A DNA stretch of 64,000 nt, from assembly GCA_963716235.1 (NCBI GenBank), contig CAVQTE010000034.1:1-64000 (forward strand). Reading direction: 5' to 3'. The notes below the pieces were generated by a model. The model was not told the DNA's origin, ran no database searches, and was given only the letters and a program-made list of their open reading frames with translations. Source of the DNA: Sva-07 sp963716235 (GTDB lineage: Bacteria; Actinomycetota; Acidimicrobiia; Acidimicrobiales; Ilumatobacteraceae). Positions 19,115-28,292 of the stretch are shown in pieces (within the stretch, counting starts at the first letter, position 1; each line of letters starts with the position of its first letter). A program made the translations under genes and the position numbers.

Positions 19115-19849
19115 GTGATTCCTGATCCTGCCGCCATCGACGCCGCCGCCCGTGACCATGTGATCGTCGAGGGCCCCGATGCGTTGACGTACGTGCATTC
19201 GCAGATCACCCAGGACATCCGCGATCTGGCGGTCGGCGATTCGTGCTGGACGCTCGTGTTGGAGCCGACGGGAAAGGTCGAATCGCTCGCACGCTTGACT
19301 CGGTCGAACGACGAGGTCTTCGACTTCGACACCGATGCCGGGTTCGGCGAGGCGTTGGCTGCTCGGTTGAGCCGTTTCAAGATCCGGGTGCAGGCAGAGA
19401 TCTCGGTGGTGTCCGCAGCGTCGGCCGACCCCTCGGCAGCACACGAGGGCGCTCGGGTGGCCGCCGGATGGCCACGGATGGGCTTCGAGATCGTGCCCGG
19501 TGAGACGATTCCGGCTGTCACGGGCGTCGTGGCGGTCGCGGTGAGCTTCACGAAGGGCTGCTATCCGGGCCAGGAATTGGTCGAACGTATGGACTCACGC
19601 GGGGCGGAGGCTCCGCGTTCGCTCCGCATCGTCGCCACCGCCGGCGTTGCCGACGGCGTTCAGCTCGGTGATCCGCTCCTCGATTCGGACGGCGCCGAGA
19701 TCGGCACGATCACGAGTCTCTCACCGCTCGGTGATCTGGCTCTGGCGTCGGTCAAGCGCGGTCACGACGTCGGTCGTCTCCCCGCCCACCTCATCAACCC
19801 ACCTCACCGCCCCCCACCTCACCGCCCCCCACCTCGATCCCCACCCTGA
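19115..19849 (+). CDS. ygfZ: Folate-binding YgfZ/GcvT-like protein
   Basis: Tetrahydrofolate-dependent protein that helps maintain or repair some Fe-S enzymes. It carries the signature FTKGCYPGQELVERMD (K-G-C-Y-x-G-Q-E), plus the GcvT-like YVHSQITQDIRDL and LEPTGKVESLARL. Start GTG 19115 gives 244 residues, slightly short of family length. The last 15 residues are a Pro/His/Arg repeat tail (PPHRPPPHRPP) encoded by two perfect 15-bp direct repeats, which is unlike the family and may be a local expansion. Confidence 0.8.
   Translation: MIPDPAAIDAAARDHVIVEGPDALTYVHSQITQDIRDLAVGDSCWTLVLEPTGKVESLARLTRSNDEVFDFDTDAGFGEALAARLSRFKIRVQAEISVVSAASADPSAAHEGARVAAGWPRMGFEIVPGETIPAVTGVVAVAVSFTKGCYPGQELVERMDSRGAEAPRSLRIVATAGVADGVQLGDPLLDSDGAEIGTITSLSPLGDLALASVKRGHDVGRLPAHLINPPHRPPPHRPPPRSPP
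19801..19835 (+). repeat. 15-bp tandem repeat in the ygfZ 3' end
   Basis: Two perfect copies of ACCTCACCGCCCCCC (19801-19815 and 19816-19830), followed by a partial third copy (ACCTC). The unit is a multiple of three, so the frame is kept and the protein gains HRPPP-type repeats just before its stop. Confidence 0.8.
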
Positions 19850-19913
19850 AAATTGAGCTCAGACGTGCGCTGAGTGCACATATCCCCGCATGTTTCGGGT
19901 CTGGGGGAGGGTG
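19848..19913 (+). repeat. 66-bp dispersed intergenic element, copy B
   Basis: It begins inside the ygfZ stop codon region and ends 3 bases before the convergent M50 gene. It aligns ungapped with 15776-15841. CTCAG and CTGAG in the first half can pair, and TCCCC pairs with GGGGA in the second half. The position after a stop codon is the same as for copy A. Confidence 0.6.
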
Positions 19914-19915
19914 AT

Positions 19916-21037
19916 TCAGGCGGCGGGGGCGGGGGAGAGGGCGCGGCGGATCGCGACGACGTCGGGGTTCTGGCGGATGCCGATCAGTTCCGGCGACCCG
20001 TCGATGATCGACGCCAGGCCGACGGGTGACGTGCCGGCGTCGGCGGCGGTGCGAAGCCACCCGATCGCGACCGTCTGATCGCCCAACGCAGCAGCGGCGC
20101 GGGCGACCGTCGCTGCGGCGAGGGTGTGCGGATGACGGGCGTAGCCCTCGGCCGCGTAATGAGCAGCGTCCTCGAAGCGGCCCACGCGCATCAGCTGGTT
20201 GGCGAGCACGTACTCGTTCCAGGGGTCGCCGAACGGAAAGGGTTCCGGCAGGAGTTCGATCAACGCGGCGACCTCCGCGGTGGGCAGCGTCACGGGCGGT
20301 GGCGGCTCCTCGGGCCGGTGATGGCTCAGCGCGTTGACCAGGATGCGGCGGGCCTTCTGGGGCTTGCCGGCGCGCAACGCGTCATCGGCGGCGTGCCAGG
20401 GTGAGACCGGTTCCTTTGTCGAGCCGAGCATCTGAAGCTGGGTGACGAGGATGAACCCGATGACGATGACGAATCCCCGGTAGCGCTCGTTGGCGAACGC
20501 CACGACGCAGAACGCGAGCGTGAGCCCGAGCGAGATCCACAGCATGATGCGCTGCGCCCGTCCGGGGAGGAGGCGATCGAGCGCCGTCGTGACGATGTTG
20601 CCGCCGTCGAGCGGAAGGATCGGCACGAGGTTGAAGAGCCCGATCACCGGTCCTGCCCAGAAGATCGCCCACGTCGCCGGGTTGCCGTCGAGCGATGACG
20701 GCGTCGTCACGTCGGCGCCCATGGCGAAGAGAACGGCCACGCTCGTCACGATCTGAATACCGGGTCCGGCGAACGAGATCCCGATGTGTTCGAGCCGTGA
20801 GATGGGCCGTGTCGGAACGTATGACGCGTAGCCGGCGAGGAAGTTGAGCGAGATCTCGGCCTGCGCGCCGGCGTGCCGTGCGGCGATGGCATGGCCGAGT
20901 TCGTGCAGCAGCGTGAACGCCGCGAGCGCGCCGGCGAGCCAGAGGCCGTACGCGTCGCCGTAGAGCACCACGATGAGCACCATCATCATGACGAATCCGG
21001 GTCGCACATGGACGGGGAACCCGAACATCCGGAACAT
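19916..21037 (-). CDS. Site-2 protease-like M50 family metalloprotease with TPR-like tail
   Basis: Intramembrane zinc protease. TLLHELGHAIAARHAGA holds the HExxH motif within a membrane helix, and VPILPLDGGNIV the third ligand Asp. Five to six hydrophobic helices cover the first 230 residues. The C-terminal 150 residues are soluble and helical (RFEDAAHYAAEGYARHPHTL), resembling tetratricopeptide repeats. Substrates cannot be inferred. The start is uncertain: ATG 21037 (MFRMFGFPVHVRPG) matches where similarity should begin, but the frame is open to a GTG at 21130. It diverges from ppdK. Confidence 0.8.
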   Translation of the reverse strand: MFRMFGFPVHVRPGFVMMMVLIVVLYGDAYGLWLAGALAAFTLLHELGHAIAARHAGAQAEISLNFLAGYASYVPTRPISRLEHIGISFAGPGIQIVTSVAVLFAMGADVTTPSSLDGNPATWAIFWAGPVIGLFNLVPILPLDGGNIVTTALDRLLPGRAQRIMLWISLGLTLAFCVVAFANERYRGFVIVIGFILVTQLQMLGSTKEPVSPWHAADDALRAGKPQKARRILVNALSHHRPEEPPPPVTLPTAEVAALIELLPEPFPFGDPWNEYVLANQLMRVGRFEDAAHYAAEGYARHPHTLAAATVARAAAALGDQTVAIGWLRTAADAGTSPVGLASIIDGSPELIGIRQNPDVVAIRRALSPAPAA

Positions 21038-21123
21038 TCCTGTCGAGACTACGACCGATTTGTCGGGCCGTGACGCCACGAGCCCACGATCGGTCGGCCG
21101 TTGGCTGCCTAGACTCGACCACC

Positions 21124-23766
21124 GTGCCATACGTCTACGCCTTCGATCACAAGCACCGCCGCCCTCCGATGGAGTACAAGGACCTGCTTGGTGGAAAGGG
21201 GGCGAACCTCGCCGAGATGACGAGCGTGTTGAAGCTCCCGGTGCCGCCGGGGTTCACGATCTCGACCGATGCGTGCCGTGACTACATGCATGGCGGCTGG
21301 CCCGACGGGCTCGCCGAGGAGATCGCCAAGCACGTCTTCAAGCTCGAGAAGGCGATGGGGCGCAAGCTGGGCGATCCGTTCGATCCGCTGCTCGTCAGCG
21401 TGCGCTCGGGAGCCAAGTTCTCGATGCCGGGCATGATGGACACCGTCCTCAACCTCGGTCTCAACGATCTGAGCGTGGAGGGTCTCGCTCACGTCACGAG
21501 CGACGACCGATTCGCGTACGACTCGTACCGGCGCTTCATCGCCATGTACGGCCGGATCGTGCTCGGTGTCGACGGGGAACCGTTCGACCACGCCCTCGAA
21601 GCCGCCAAGGAGAAGGCCGGCGTCAAGTTCGACAACGAGATCTCGGCCGGGGCCCTGCGCGAGCTGTGCGAGGACTACAAGGCCATCGTGTTGAAGGCGA
21701 CCGGGTCACCGTTCCCGCAGAAGCCGCGTGATCAGCTCGACGGTGCCGTCGAGGCGGTGTTCAAGAGCTGGAACGGTGCGCGTGCGATCGCGTACCGCGT
21801 TCGCGAGAAGATCGATCACGAACTCGGCACTGCGGTGAACGTGCAGACGATGGTGTTCGGCAACCGCGACGACAACTCGGGCACCGGCGTCGGCTTCACC
21901 CGCAACGCAGCGACCGGGGAGAACAAGCCGTACGGCGACTTCCTGATCAACGCCCAGGGCGAGGACGTGGTGGCGGGCATCCGGAACACCGAAGACCTCG
22001 ACCACATGAAGAAGCACTTCCCGGTGATCCACGGCGACCTCATGGAGATCTTCCGGCGGCTCGAGCGGCACTACACCGACATGTGCGACACCGAGTTCAC
22101 CATCGAGCAGGGCACGCTCTGGATGCTCCAGACCCGTGTCGGCAAGCGCACGGGTGCCGCCGCGTTGAGGATGGCCGTCGACATGACGAAGGGGACCGGC
22201 TCGGGCTCGAACCGGTGGAAGATCAGTCGCGAAACGGCGCTGATGCGCGTGTCCGCCGATCATCTCGACGCCGTGCTGCATCCGCAGTTCGCGACGAAGG
22301 GCAAGGTGCTCGCCAAGGGTCTCGGCGCGTCACCCGGCGCTGCGGTCGGATCCGTCTACTTCACCGCCGACGAGGCAGCTGCTGCACATGAGCGCGGCGA
22401 GAGGGTCATCCTCGTCCGCAACGAGACCAGCCCGGAGGACGTGCACGGCATGATGGCGTCGCAGGGCATCCTGACCGCCCGCGGCGGTCTCGTGAGCCAT
22501 GCCGCCGTCGTCGCGCGGGGTTGGGGAACGCCGGCCATCGTGGGCGCCGAGGAGATCAAGATCAAGGGTGACAAGTTCACCGTTCGCGACATCGAGGTCA
22601 ACAAGGGCGATGTCATCTCACTCGACGGCACGACCGGCGAAGTCGTGCTGGGGGCGATGGAACTGCGTGCCGCAGAGCCGCCGCCCGAGTTCGACACGAT
22701 CCTGAAGTGGGCCGACGTGGTCCGCAACGGCAAGCTCGGGGTGCGGGCCAACGCCGACACCGGCGAGGACGCGAAGAACGCACGTGCGCTCGGAGCGGAG
22801 GGCATCGGGCTGTGTCGTACCGAGCACATGTTCCTGGCCCCGGACCGCCTCCCGGTGGTACGCGAGATGATCCTTGCGTCGACCCCGGCTCAGGAGGAGC
22901 GTGCTCTGGAGAAGCTGCGCGCCGTCCAGGAGGCCGACTTCATGGAGATTCTCGAGGCGATGGACGGCTTGCCGGTGACGGTGCGTCTGCTCGACCCGCC
23001 ACTCCACGAGTTCCTGCCGTCGGTGGAGGAACTGCGGGTGAAGGAAGCGGGCAAGGGGCTCACCAAGAAGGAGCAGGAGCTGCTGCATGCTGCGGAGAGT
23101 TGGGCCGAGCACAACCCGATGATCGGCACCCGGGGCGTTCGACTCGGCGTGATCAAGCCGGGTCTGTACGCGATGCAGGCGCGCGCGCTCCTGTCGGCCG
23201 CCGCGAAGCTGCGTGACTTCGGCTTGAAGCCGATCGTCGAGATCATGATCCCGCTCACGGTGACGAAAGAGGAGATGGCGCTCGCCCGCAGTTGGGTGCA
23301 GGTCGAGATCGACGCCGCGCTGCAAGGTATGAAGCGCAAGCCGAGCATCACGATCGGCACGATGATCGAAACGCCGCGGGCGGCGATCCGCGCCGACGAG
23401 ATCGCCGAGGTGTCGGACTTCTTCAGCTTCGGTACCAACGACCTCACACAGCTGACGTTCGGCTTCAGCCGTGACGACGTCGAGAGCCGGATGATGCCCC
23501 AGTACCTCGAGCAGGGGCTCTTGAAGGCCAACCCGTTCGACACGATCGACCAGTCGGGAGTCGGCGAACTCGTCCGGCTGGGAGCCGAGCGGGGCCGGGC
23601 GACCAAGCCGGGCCTCAAGCTCGGGGTCTGTGGCGAGCACGGTGGCGATCCGGCATCGATCGACCTCTTCTACAACGCCGGGCTCGACTACGTGTCGTGC
23701 TCGCCGTTCCGGGTGCCGATCGCGCGGCTCTCGGCCGCCCAAGCGATCATCGCCGCCGGCAACTGA
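21124..23766 (+). CDS. ppdK: Pyruvate, phosphate dikinase
   Basis: Interconverts pyruvate, ATP and phosphate with phosphoenolpyruvate, AMP and pyrophosphate. The 880-residue protein has the N-terminal ATP-grasp part (DLLGGKGANLAEMT), the phosphohistidine segment GGLVSHAAVVARGWGTPA with its catalytic His, and the PEP-binding barrel ending with GVCGEHGGDPASIDLFY and the catalytic Cys in YVSCSPFRVPIARLSAAQ. Start GTG 21124 fits the family. It stands alone, divergent from the M50 gene, and precedes the terC gene by 15 bases. Confidence 0.95.
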   Translation: MPYVYAFDHKHRRPPMEYKDLLGGKGANLAEMTSVLKLPVPPGFTISTDACRDYMHGGWPDGLAEEIAKHVFKLEKAMGRKLGDPFDPLLVSVRSGAKFSMPGMMDTVLNLGLNDLSVEGLAHVTSDDRFAYDSYRRFIAMYGRIVLGVDGEPFDHALEAAKEKAGVKFDNEISAGALRELCEDYKAIVLKATGSPFPQKPRDQLDGAVEAVFKSWNGARAIAYRVREKIDHELGTAVNVQTMVFGNRDDNSGTGVGFTRNAATGENKPYGDFLINAQGEDVVAGIRNTEDLDHMKKHFPVIHGDLMEIFRRLERHYTDMCDTEFTIEQGTLWMLQTRVGKRTGAAALRMAVDMTKGTGSGSNRWKISRETALMRVSADHLDAVLHPQFATKGKVLAKGLGASPGAAVGSVYFTADEAAAAHERGERVILVRNETSPEDVHGMMASQGILTARGGLVSHAAVVARGWGTPAIVGAEEIKIKGDKFTVRDIEVNKGDVISLDGTTGEVVLGAMELRAAEPPPEFDTILKWADVVRNGKLGVRANADTGEDAKNARALGAEGIGLCRTEHMFLAPDRLPVVREMILASTPAQEERALEKLRAVQEADFMEILEAMDGLPVTVRLLDPPLHEFLPSVEELRVKEAGKGLTKKEQELLHAAESWAEHNPMIGTRGVRLGVIKPGLYAMQARALLSAAAKLRDFGLKPIVEIMIPLTVTKEEMALARSWVQVEIDAALQGMKRKPSITIGTMIETPRAAIRADEIAEVSDFFSFGTNDLTQLTFGFSRDDVESRMMPQYLEQGLLKANPFDTIDQSGVGELVRLGAERGRATKPGLKLGVCGEHGGDPASIDLFYNAGLDYVSCSPFRVPIARLSAAQAIIAAGN

Positions 23767-23781
23767 ACCGGCGCCGGCATC

Positions 23782-24840
23782 GTGTTGCCCACGTCGATCG
23801 TCTCTGCCGCCAGCGGCGACGGGAACTTCGTCGAACTCGACGTGCACCTGTGGCAGTGGGGCGCGCTGCTCGCGCTGATCGTGGCGATGCTGCTGGTGGA
23901 CCTGCTGGTCTTCCATCGCGAGGCGCACGAGGCCACCACGAGGGAGGCCGCGATCGAATCAGCGGTTTGGGTGTCGTGCGGTGTGGCGTTCACCGGGGTG
24001 ATCTGGTGGTGGTTCGGTACGCAGGCGAGCGGCGAGTACATCTCCGGCTACCTGATCGAGAAGTCGCTCAGCGTCGACAACGTCTTCGTGTGGGCGCTGA
24101 TCATGGGCTACTTCGTGGTGCCGCTGAAATATCAGCATCGGGTGCTGTTCTGGGGCATCTTCGGTGCGCTCGTACTGAGGGCGGTCTTCATCTTCGCCGG
24201 CGTAGCGCTGATCGAGAAGTTCGACTGGATCCTCTACCTGTTCGGAGCGTTCTTGCTGTACACGGCGGCCAAGCTGGTGTTCGGCAAGGAGAGCAGCATC
24301 GATCCGGGTGACTCCAAGTTCCTGAAACTGGTGCACCGTTTCGTGCCGTCCACGACGGAGTACGACGGGCAGAAGCTGTTCACGAAGCAGAACGGCAAGC
24401 GGCTCGCGACACCGCTGTTCGCCGTCCTGGTGTTGATCGAAGCGACCGACGTCGTCTTCGCGGTCGACTCGGTCCCTGCCGTGCTCGCCATCAGTCACGA
24501 GCAGTTCATCGTGTTCGCGTCGAATGCCTTCGCCATCCTCGGCCTTCGCGCGCTGTACTTCCTGCTGGCCGACATGCATGCCCGGTTCAGCTACCTCCAA
24601 GAGGGTCTCGCGATCATCTTGGCCTTCGTCGGCATGAAGATGCTGATCGCCGAGTGGTACCACATCCCGACCGCCGTGTCGCTGGCGGTGATCGCGATCG
24701 TTCTGACGGCTTCGATCGGCATCTCGTTGAAGGTCGATCGCAGCGAGGAGGAGGAGGAACTCGTGCATCGTGCGTTCGACGAGCCCGATACCGACGCGCC
24801 GGTTCAGCCCCCCGAGGAGCATTCGTCGTCCGACGTCTAG
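23782..24840 (+). CDS. TerC/Alx family integral membrane protein
   Basis: A 352-residue membrane protein with about eight to nine helices. It has the TerC hallmarks EKSLSVDNVFVWALIMGYF, with paired acidic residues in a helix, and EATDVVFAVDSVPAVLAIS, the duplicated metal-binding motif. The family includes manganese exporters (Alx, MeeF-like) and tellurite-resistance proteins; manganese export is the best guess. The C-terminal 40 residues are acidic. The GTG at 23782 is the only reasonable start. No manganese riboswitch fits in the 15-base gap upstream. Confidence 0.82.
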   Translation: MLPTSIVSAASGDGNFVELDVHLWQWGALLALIVAMLLVDLLVFHREAHEATTREAAIESAVWVSCGVAFTGVIWWWFGTQASGEYISGYLIEKSLSVDNVFVWALIMGYFVVPLKYQHRVLFWGIFGALVLRAVFIFAGVALIEKFDWILYLFGAFLLYTAAKLVFGKESSIDPGDSKFLKLVHRFVPSTTEYDGQKLFTKQNGKRLATPLFAVLVLIEATDVVFAVDSVPAVLAISHEQFIVFASNAFAILGLRALYFLLADMHARFSYLQEGLAIILAFVGMKMLIAEWYHIPTAVSLAVIAIVLTASIGISLKVDRSEEEEELVHRAFDEPDTDAPVQPPEEHSSSDV

Positions 24841-24853
24841 TCTGGACCCCCTG

Positions 24854-26614
24854 ATGGGGATCGTCGACGAGGACATCGAGCGGCTTCGGTCGACGGTGTC
24901 GATCGTCGACACGATCCAGCAGTACGTGGCGCTGAAACGTGTCGGGCGGAACTGGGTCGGGCTGTGTCCGTTCCACGCGGAGAAGAGCGGGTCGTTCAAC
25001 GTCCGTGAGGAGACAGGCCGCTACAAGTGCTTCGGCTGCGACAAGGGCGGTGACGTGTTCACCTTCATCCAGGAAATCGAGCACGTCGATTTCCCGGGAG
25101 CGGTGGAGCACCTCGCCGCGAAGGCCGGCATGCAGCTCAACTACACGACGACGGGTCAATCGAAGGAACGGGCGCGGCGCAAGCAGCTGATCGAGGCGAT
25201 GGACGCCGCTGTCGAGTGGTACCACCAGCGCCTCCTGACCCACCCGGACGCGCGAGAAGCCCGCGATTACCTGCGGCGTCGAGGTCTGGCTGGCGACGTC
25301 GCTCGCGAGTTCAAGCTCGGGTGGGCACCCGACGACTGGGATGCATTGTCGCGAGGGCTCGGCGCATCGGCCGACGAGCTGCAGTCGGTCGGTCTGGCGT
25401 TCCGCAACAAGCGCAACAAGATGCAGGACTCGTTCCGGGCGCGTGTGATGTTCCCGATCTTCTCCGAGTCGGGGGAGGCGTTGGCGTTCGGGGGTCGGAT
25501 CCTGCCGGGCTCCGACGATCCTGCGAAGTACAAGAACTCCTCCGAGACCGCGATCTACACGAAGTCAAAAGTGTTGTACGGCCTCAACTGGGCCAAGGCC
25601 GACATCGCCCGCAACGACCAGGTGGTGGTGTGCGAGGGCTACACCGACGTGATCGGCTTCCACCGTGCCGGAGTCGCCCGAGCGGTCGCCACCTGTGGCA
25701 CGGCGTTGACCGAAGAGCACGTCCGCCTGCTGAAGCGCTACGCGAGCAAGGTCGTGCTGGCGTTCGATGCCGACGCTGCCGGTCAGGGCGCGGCGGCACG
25801 CTTCTACGAGTGGGAGCAGACGCACGCCGTCGAAGTATCGGTCGCGAAGCTTCCCGCCGGAAAGGATCCCGGTGACCTTGCGCAGTCTGACCCGGCCGCG
25901 CTGGCGCGGGCGGTCGACTCGGCCATGCCGTTTCTCGGGTTCCGGCTCCAGCGCACGCTGAACTCTCGTTCGATGGACTCGCCCGAACACAGGGCACGGC
26001 TCGCCGAGGAGGCGATGGCGGTCGTCAACGAGCACCCGAATGCCAACGTCCGCAAGCTGTACGCCGGCGAGGTGGCAGCGAAGGTCGGCCTGCCGGTCGG
26101 CGATCTCGTGCAGATCGCCGAGCGCGGCGCGCGCCGGCCGGCGATTCAGGTCGCGCCGAAGCGATCTCGGGGCCCGATGGAGAACGCCGAGTTCGCGGCG
26201 CTCGTACTGCTCGTGCAGGACTGGGATTCGATCGCACCGTGGTTGATCGAACCGCTCTTCGACGATGACGCGAATCGGATGGCGTTCGTCGCGTTGGCCG
26301 AGGCGCACGGAGACCTGCAGCATGCGCTGGAGACGGCGGCACCCGATGCTCGAGAGGTGCTCGAGCGAGCAGCCGTCGCCGATCTGAATCTCGTTCCCGA
26401 CGTCGAGGCGCGGACGCTGATCGGAGCCTCGGTTCGTCGGGAGTTGCGGGTCCGGTCCCGGTTGACGGACACCGGCTCGATCCAAGAGGACCGTGCTGCC
26501 CGTCTCGATCTGGACGCTTTGAACGACACCGACCGAGCCCGTGGTCTTGCGGCAGCGGATGCGTTGCTAGGTTGGCTGGATCGACGATCGCAGGAACGTG
26601 ACAGTGGAGGTTGA
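24854..26614 (+). CDS. dnaG: DNA primase
   Basis: Makes RNA primers for replication. The 586-residue protein has the zinc finger CPFHAEKSG with CFGC (Cys-x2-His and Cys-x2-Cys), the primase core with VVVCEGYTDVIGFHRAG and VVLAFDADAAGQGAA (TOPRIM Glu and Asp-x-Asp), and a helical C-terminal helicase-binding region. ATG 24854 (MGIVDEDIERLRSTV) matches the family N-terminus; the frame extends into terC without similarity. It overlaps the sigma factor gene by 17 bases, preserving the classic dnaG-rpoD pairing. Confidence 0.95.
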   Translation: MGIVDEDIERLRSTVSIVDTIQQYVALKRVGRNWVGLCPFHAEKSGSFNVREETGRYKCFGCDKGGDVFTFIQEIEHVDFPGAVEHLAAKAGMQLNYTTTGQSKERARRKQLIEAMDAAVEWYHQRLLTHPDAREARDYLRRRGLAGDVAREFKLGWAPDDWDALSRGLGASADELQSVGLAFRNKRNKMQDSFRARVMFPIFSESGEALAFGGRILPGSDDPAKYKNSSETAIYTKSKVLYGLNWAKADIARNDQVVVCEGYTDVIGFHRAGVARAVATCGTALTEEHVRLLKRYASKVVLAFDADAAGQGAAARFYEWEQTHAVEVSVAKLPAGKDPGDLAQSDPAALARAVDSAMPFLGFRLQRTLNSRSMDSPEHRARLAEEAMAVVNEHPNANVRKLYAGEVAAKVGLPVGDLVQIAERGARRPAIQVAPKRSRGPMENAEFAALVLLVQDWDSIAPWLIEPLFDDDANRMAFVALAEAHGDLQHALETAAPDAREVLERAAVADLNLVPDVEARTLIGASVRRELRVRSRLTDTGSIQEDRAARLDLDALNDTDRARGLAAADALLGWLDRRSQERDSGG

Positions 26615-27896
26615 TCCGGACCCCACCGAGAGCCCGGAATACTCGGGTGCCCCGTTCGAGGGGGTCGACCATGAGGAGTGGGGCGAGTTGCTCGGGAGAG
26701 GGCGCGCCGACGGCGCTGTCCACGCCGAGGATGTCGCACACGTCCTTCGGAACGTCGAGTTGACGAGTGAGGTGCTCGTCGAGGTCCACTCGGCGATGGA
26801 GGGCCACGGGATCGCCATCGACGTCGACGTCGATCACGTCGACGACACGCCGACGGCGATGCGCCGCCATGTCGTGACGGAGGAGCGCGATGAATCAGCG
26901 GCCGACGATGCCGTCGAGCAACTGCTCGAACGTGGCCGTACCCGTCGGACTCGCAAGGCTGCTCCTCGCGGCGACGGCGGCACAGCCGATGCCGTGAGGA
27001 TGTACCTGCGAGAGATCGGTCAGGTGGATCTCCTCACGACGGAGGACGAACGACGGCTGGCTCAGCTGATCGAGGAGGGCAAGATCGCGGCGCAGCGGAT
27101 CGACGACGATGGGGACTCGTTGTCGTCGGTCGAGGAGCGCATGTTGCTTCGGGCGGTGAGCAGGGGAGAGCGGGCCAAGAGCGAGCTGACGCAGGCCAAC
27201 CTTCGGCTGGTGGTGAGCATCGCCAAGCGGTACTCGGGTCGAGGCATGCAGCTCCTCGACCTGATCCAGGAGGGCAACCTCGGCCTGATGCGAGCGGTCG
27301 ACAAGTTCGACCACACCAAGGGCTTCAAGTTCTCCACCTATGCCACGTGGTGGATCCGCCAGGCAATCACCAGGTCGATCGCCGATCAGGCCCGCACGAT
27401 CCGGATCCCGGTGCACATGGTCGAGCACATGAATCGCGTCACTCGCGCCAAGCGCCAGATGCACCAGGAACTCGAACGGGAGCCGACAGTCGAGGAGTTG
27501 GCCGAGCGGGTCCAGCTCGAACCCGACCGAGTACGCGAACTGCTGCGGATCTCGCAGGATCCGCTGTCGCTCGACTCGCCCGTCGGGGAGGAGGACGAGT
27601 CGAATCTCGGTGACTTCATCGAGGACAGCTCCGTCGACAGTCCGGCGGACGCCGCAACCAGGATGATGCTGCACGAGGCGGTGTCCGAGGTGCTCGAGGA
27701 ACTGTCGGAACGTGAGCAGGAGATCGTGCGGTTGCGTTTCGGCCTCGATGGCGGCCGGGCCAAGACGCTCGAGGAAGTCGGCCAGGAGTTCGGTGTGACT
27801 CGCGAGCGCATCCGTCAGATCGAGGCCAAGACGCTGGCCAAGCTGCGCCACCCGCAACGTTCCGAACGCCTGCGGGAGTTCCTCGAAGTCGAGTGA
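26598..27896 (+). CDS. rpoD: RNA polymerase principal sigma factor RpoD/SigA
   Basis: Housekeeping sigma-70 factor. Region 1.2 (DAVRMYLREIGQVDLLTTED), region 2 with FDHTKGFKFSTYATWWIRQA, region 3, and region 4.2 with VTRERIRQIEAKTLAKLRHP are all present in 432 residues. The acidic N-terminal 130 residues stand where region 1.1 would be. Start GTG 26598 lies within dnaG. Its stop codon overlaps the first base of a perfect palindrome. Confidence 0.93.
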   Translation: MTVEVDPDPTESPEYSGAPFEGVDHEEWGELLGRGRADGAVHAEDVAHVLRNVELTSEVLVEVHSAMEGHGIAIDVDVDHVDDTPTAMRRHVVTEERDESAADDAVEQLLERGRTRRTRKAAPRGDGGTADAVRMYLREIGQVDLLTTEDERRLAQLIEEGKIAAQRIDDDGDSLSSVEERMLLRAVSRGERAKSELTQANLRLVVSIAKRYSGRGMQLLDLIQEGNLGLMRAVDKFDHTKGFKFSTYATWWIRQAITRSIADQARTIRIPVHMVEHMNRVTRAKRQMHQELEREPTVEELAERVQLEPDRVRELLRISQDPLSLDSPVGEEDESNLGDFIEDSSVDSPADAATRMMLHEAVSEVLEELSEREQEIVRLRFGLDGGRAKTLEEVGQEFGVTRERIRQIEAKTLAKLRHPQRSERLREFLEVE

Positions 27897-27930
27897 ACTC
27901 ACGATTGGGGTCAGACCCCAATCGTGAGTT
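27896..27930. repeat. 35-bp perfect palindrome, copy 3
   Basis: Arms of 17 bases (AACTCACGATTGGGGTC and reverse complement) around one A. It directly follows rpoD. The inner 27 bases (TCACGATTGGGGTC, A, and the complement less the outermost pair) are the same as in the copy at 14690. Confidence 0.85.
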
Positions 27931-28094
27931 GGTCATCCCTGCCACACCCGATCGTCATGATCGTTCCCTGCACGGGGACCGAGGCAAACGTCCAGGCGGC
28001 ATCCCAACAGGTGTGCGACCATTCTGTACAGCTGTTCCCTCACACAGCGACGTGTGATGGCGATGATCGAGGCGGTAACCTCTCCGTTCGGCCT

Positions 28095-28167
28095 TCCGGG
28101 ATAGCTCAGCTGGCAGAGCAGCTGACTGTTAATCAGCGGGTCGCAGGTTCGAGCCCTGCTCCCGGAG
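28095..28167 (+). tRNA. tRNA-Asn (GTT)
   Basis: A full cloverleaf: acceptor TCCGGGA pairs with TCCCGGA, D arm GCTCAGCTGGCAGAGC, anticodon arm CTGACTGTTAATCAG with anticodon GTT, and T arm with GGTTCGAGCC. The 3' CCA is not encoded. Confidence 0.95.
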
Positions 28168-28292
28168 CTCCTTACGGCGGGCCCTCGAGTGATCGGGGGT
28201 CCGTCGTCGTTTTCTCGACGGTCCGTCGGTGGACTGACGTTGGTCCACCTGTCAGAGTGGGCTGCTCGTTCGATTCAAACAGGGGGTTCGTG

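Noticed and set aside
23767..23781. Manganese (yybP-ykoY) riboswitch before the TerC-type gene
   Set aside because: The gap is only 15 bases, far too short.
22618..23928. Long minus-strand frame opposite ppdK
   Set aside because: Antisense shadow of a highly biased GC-rich gene; Arg/Asp/His-rich with no family motif.
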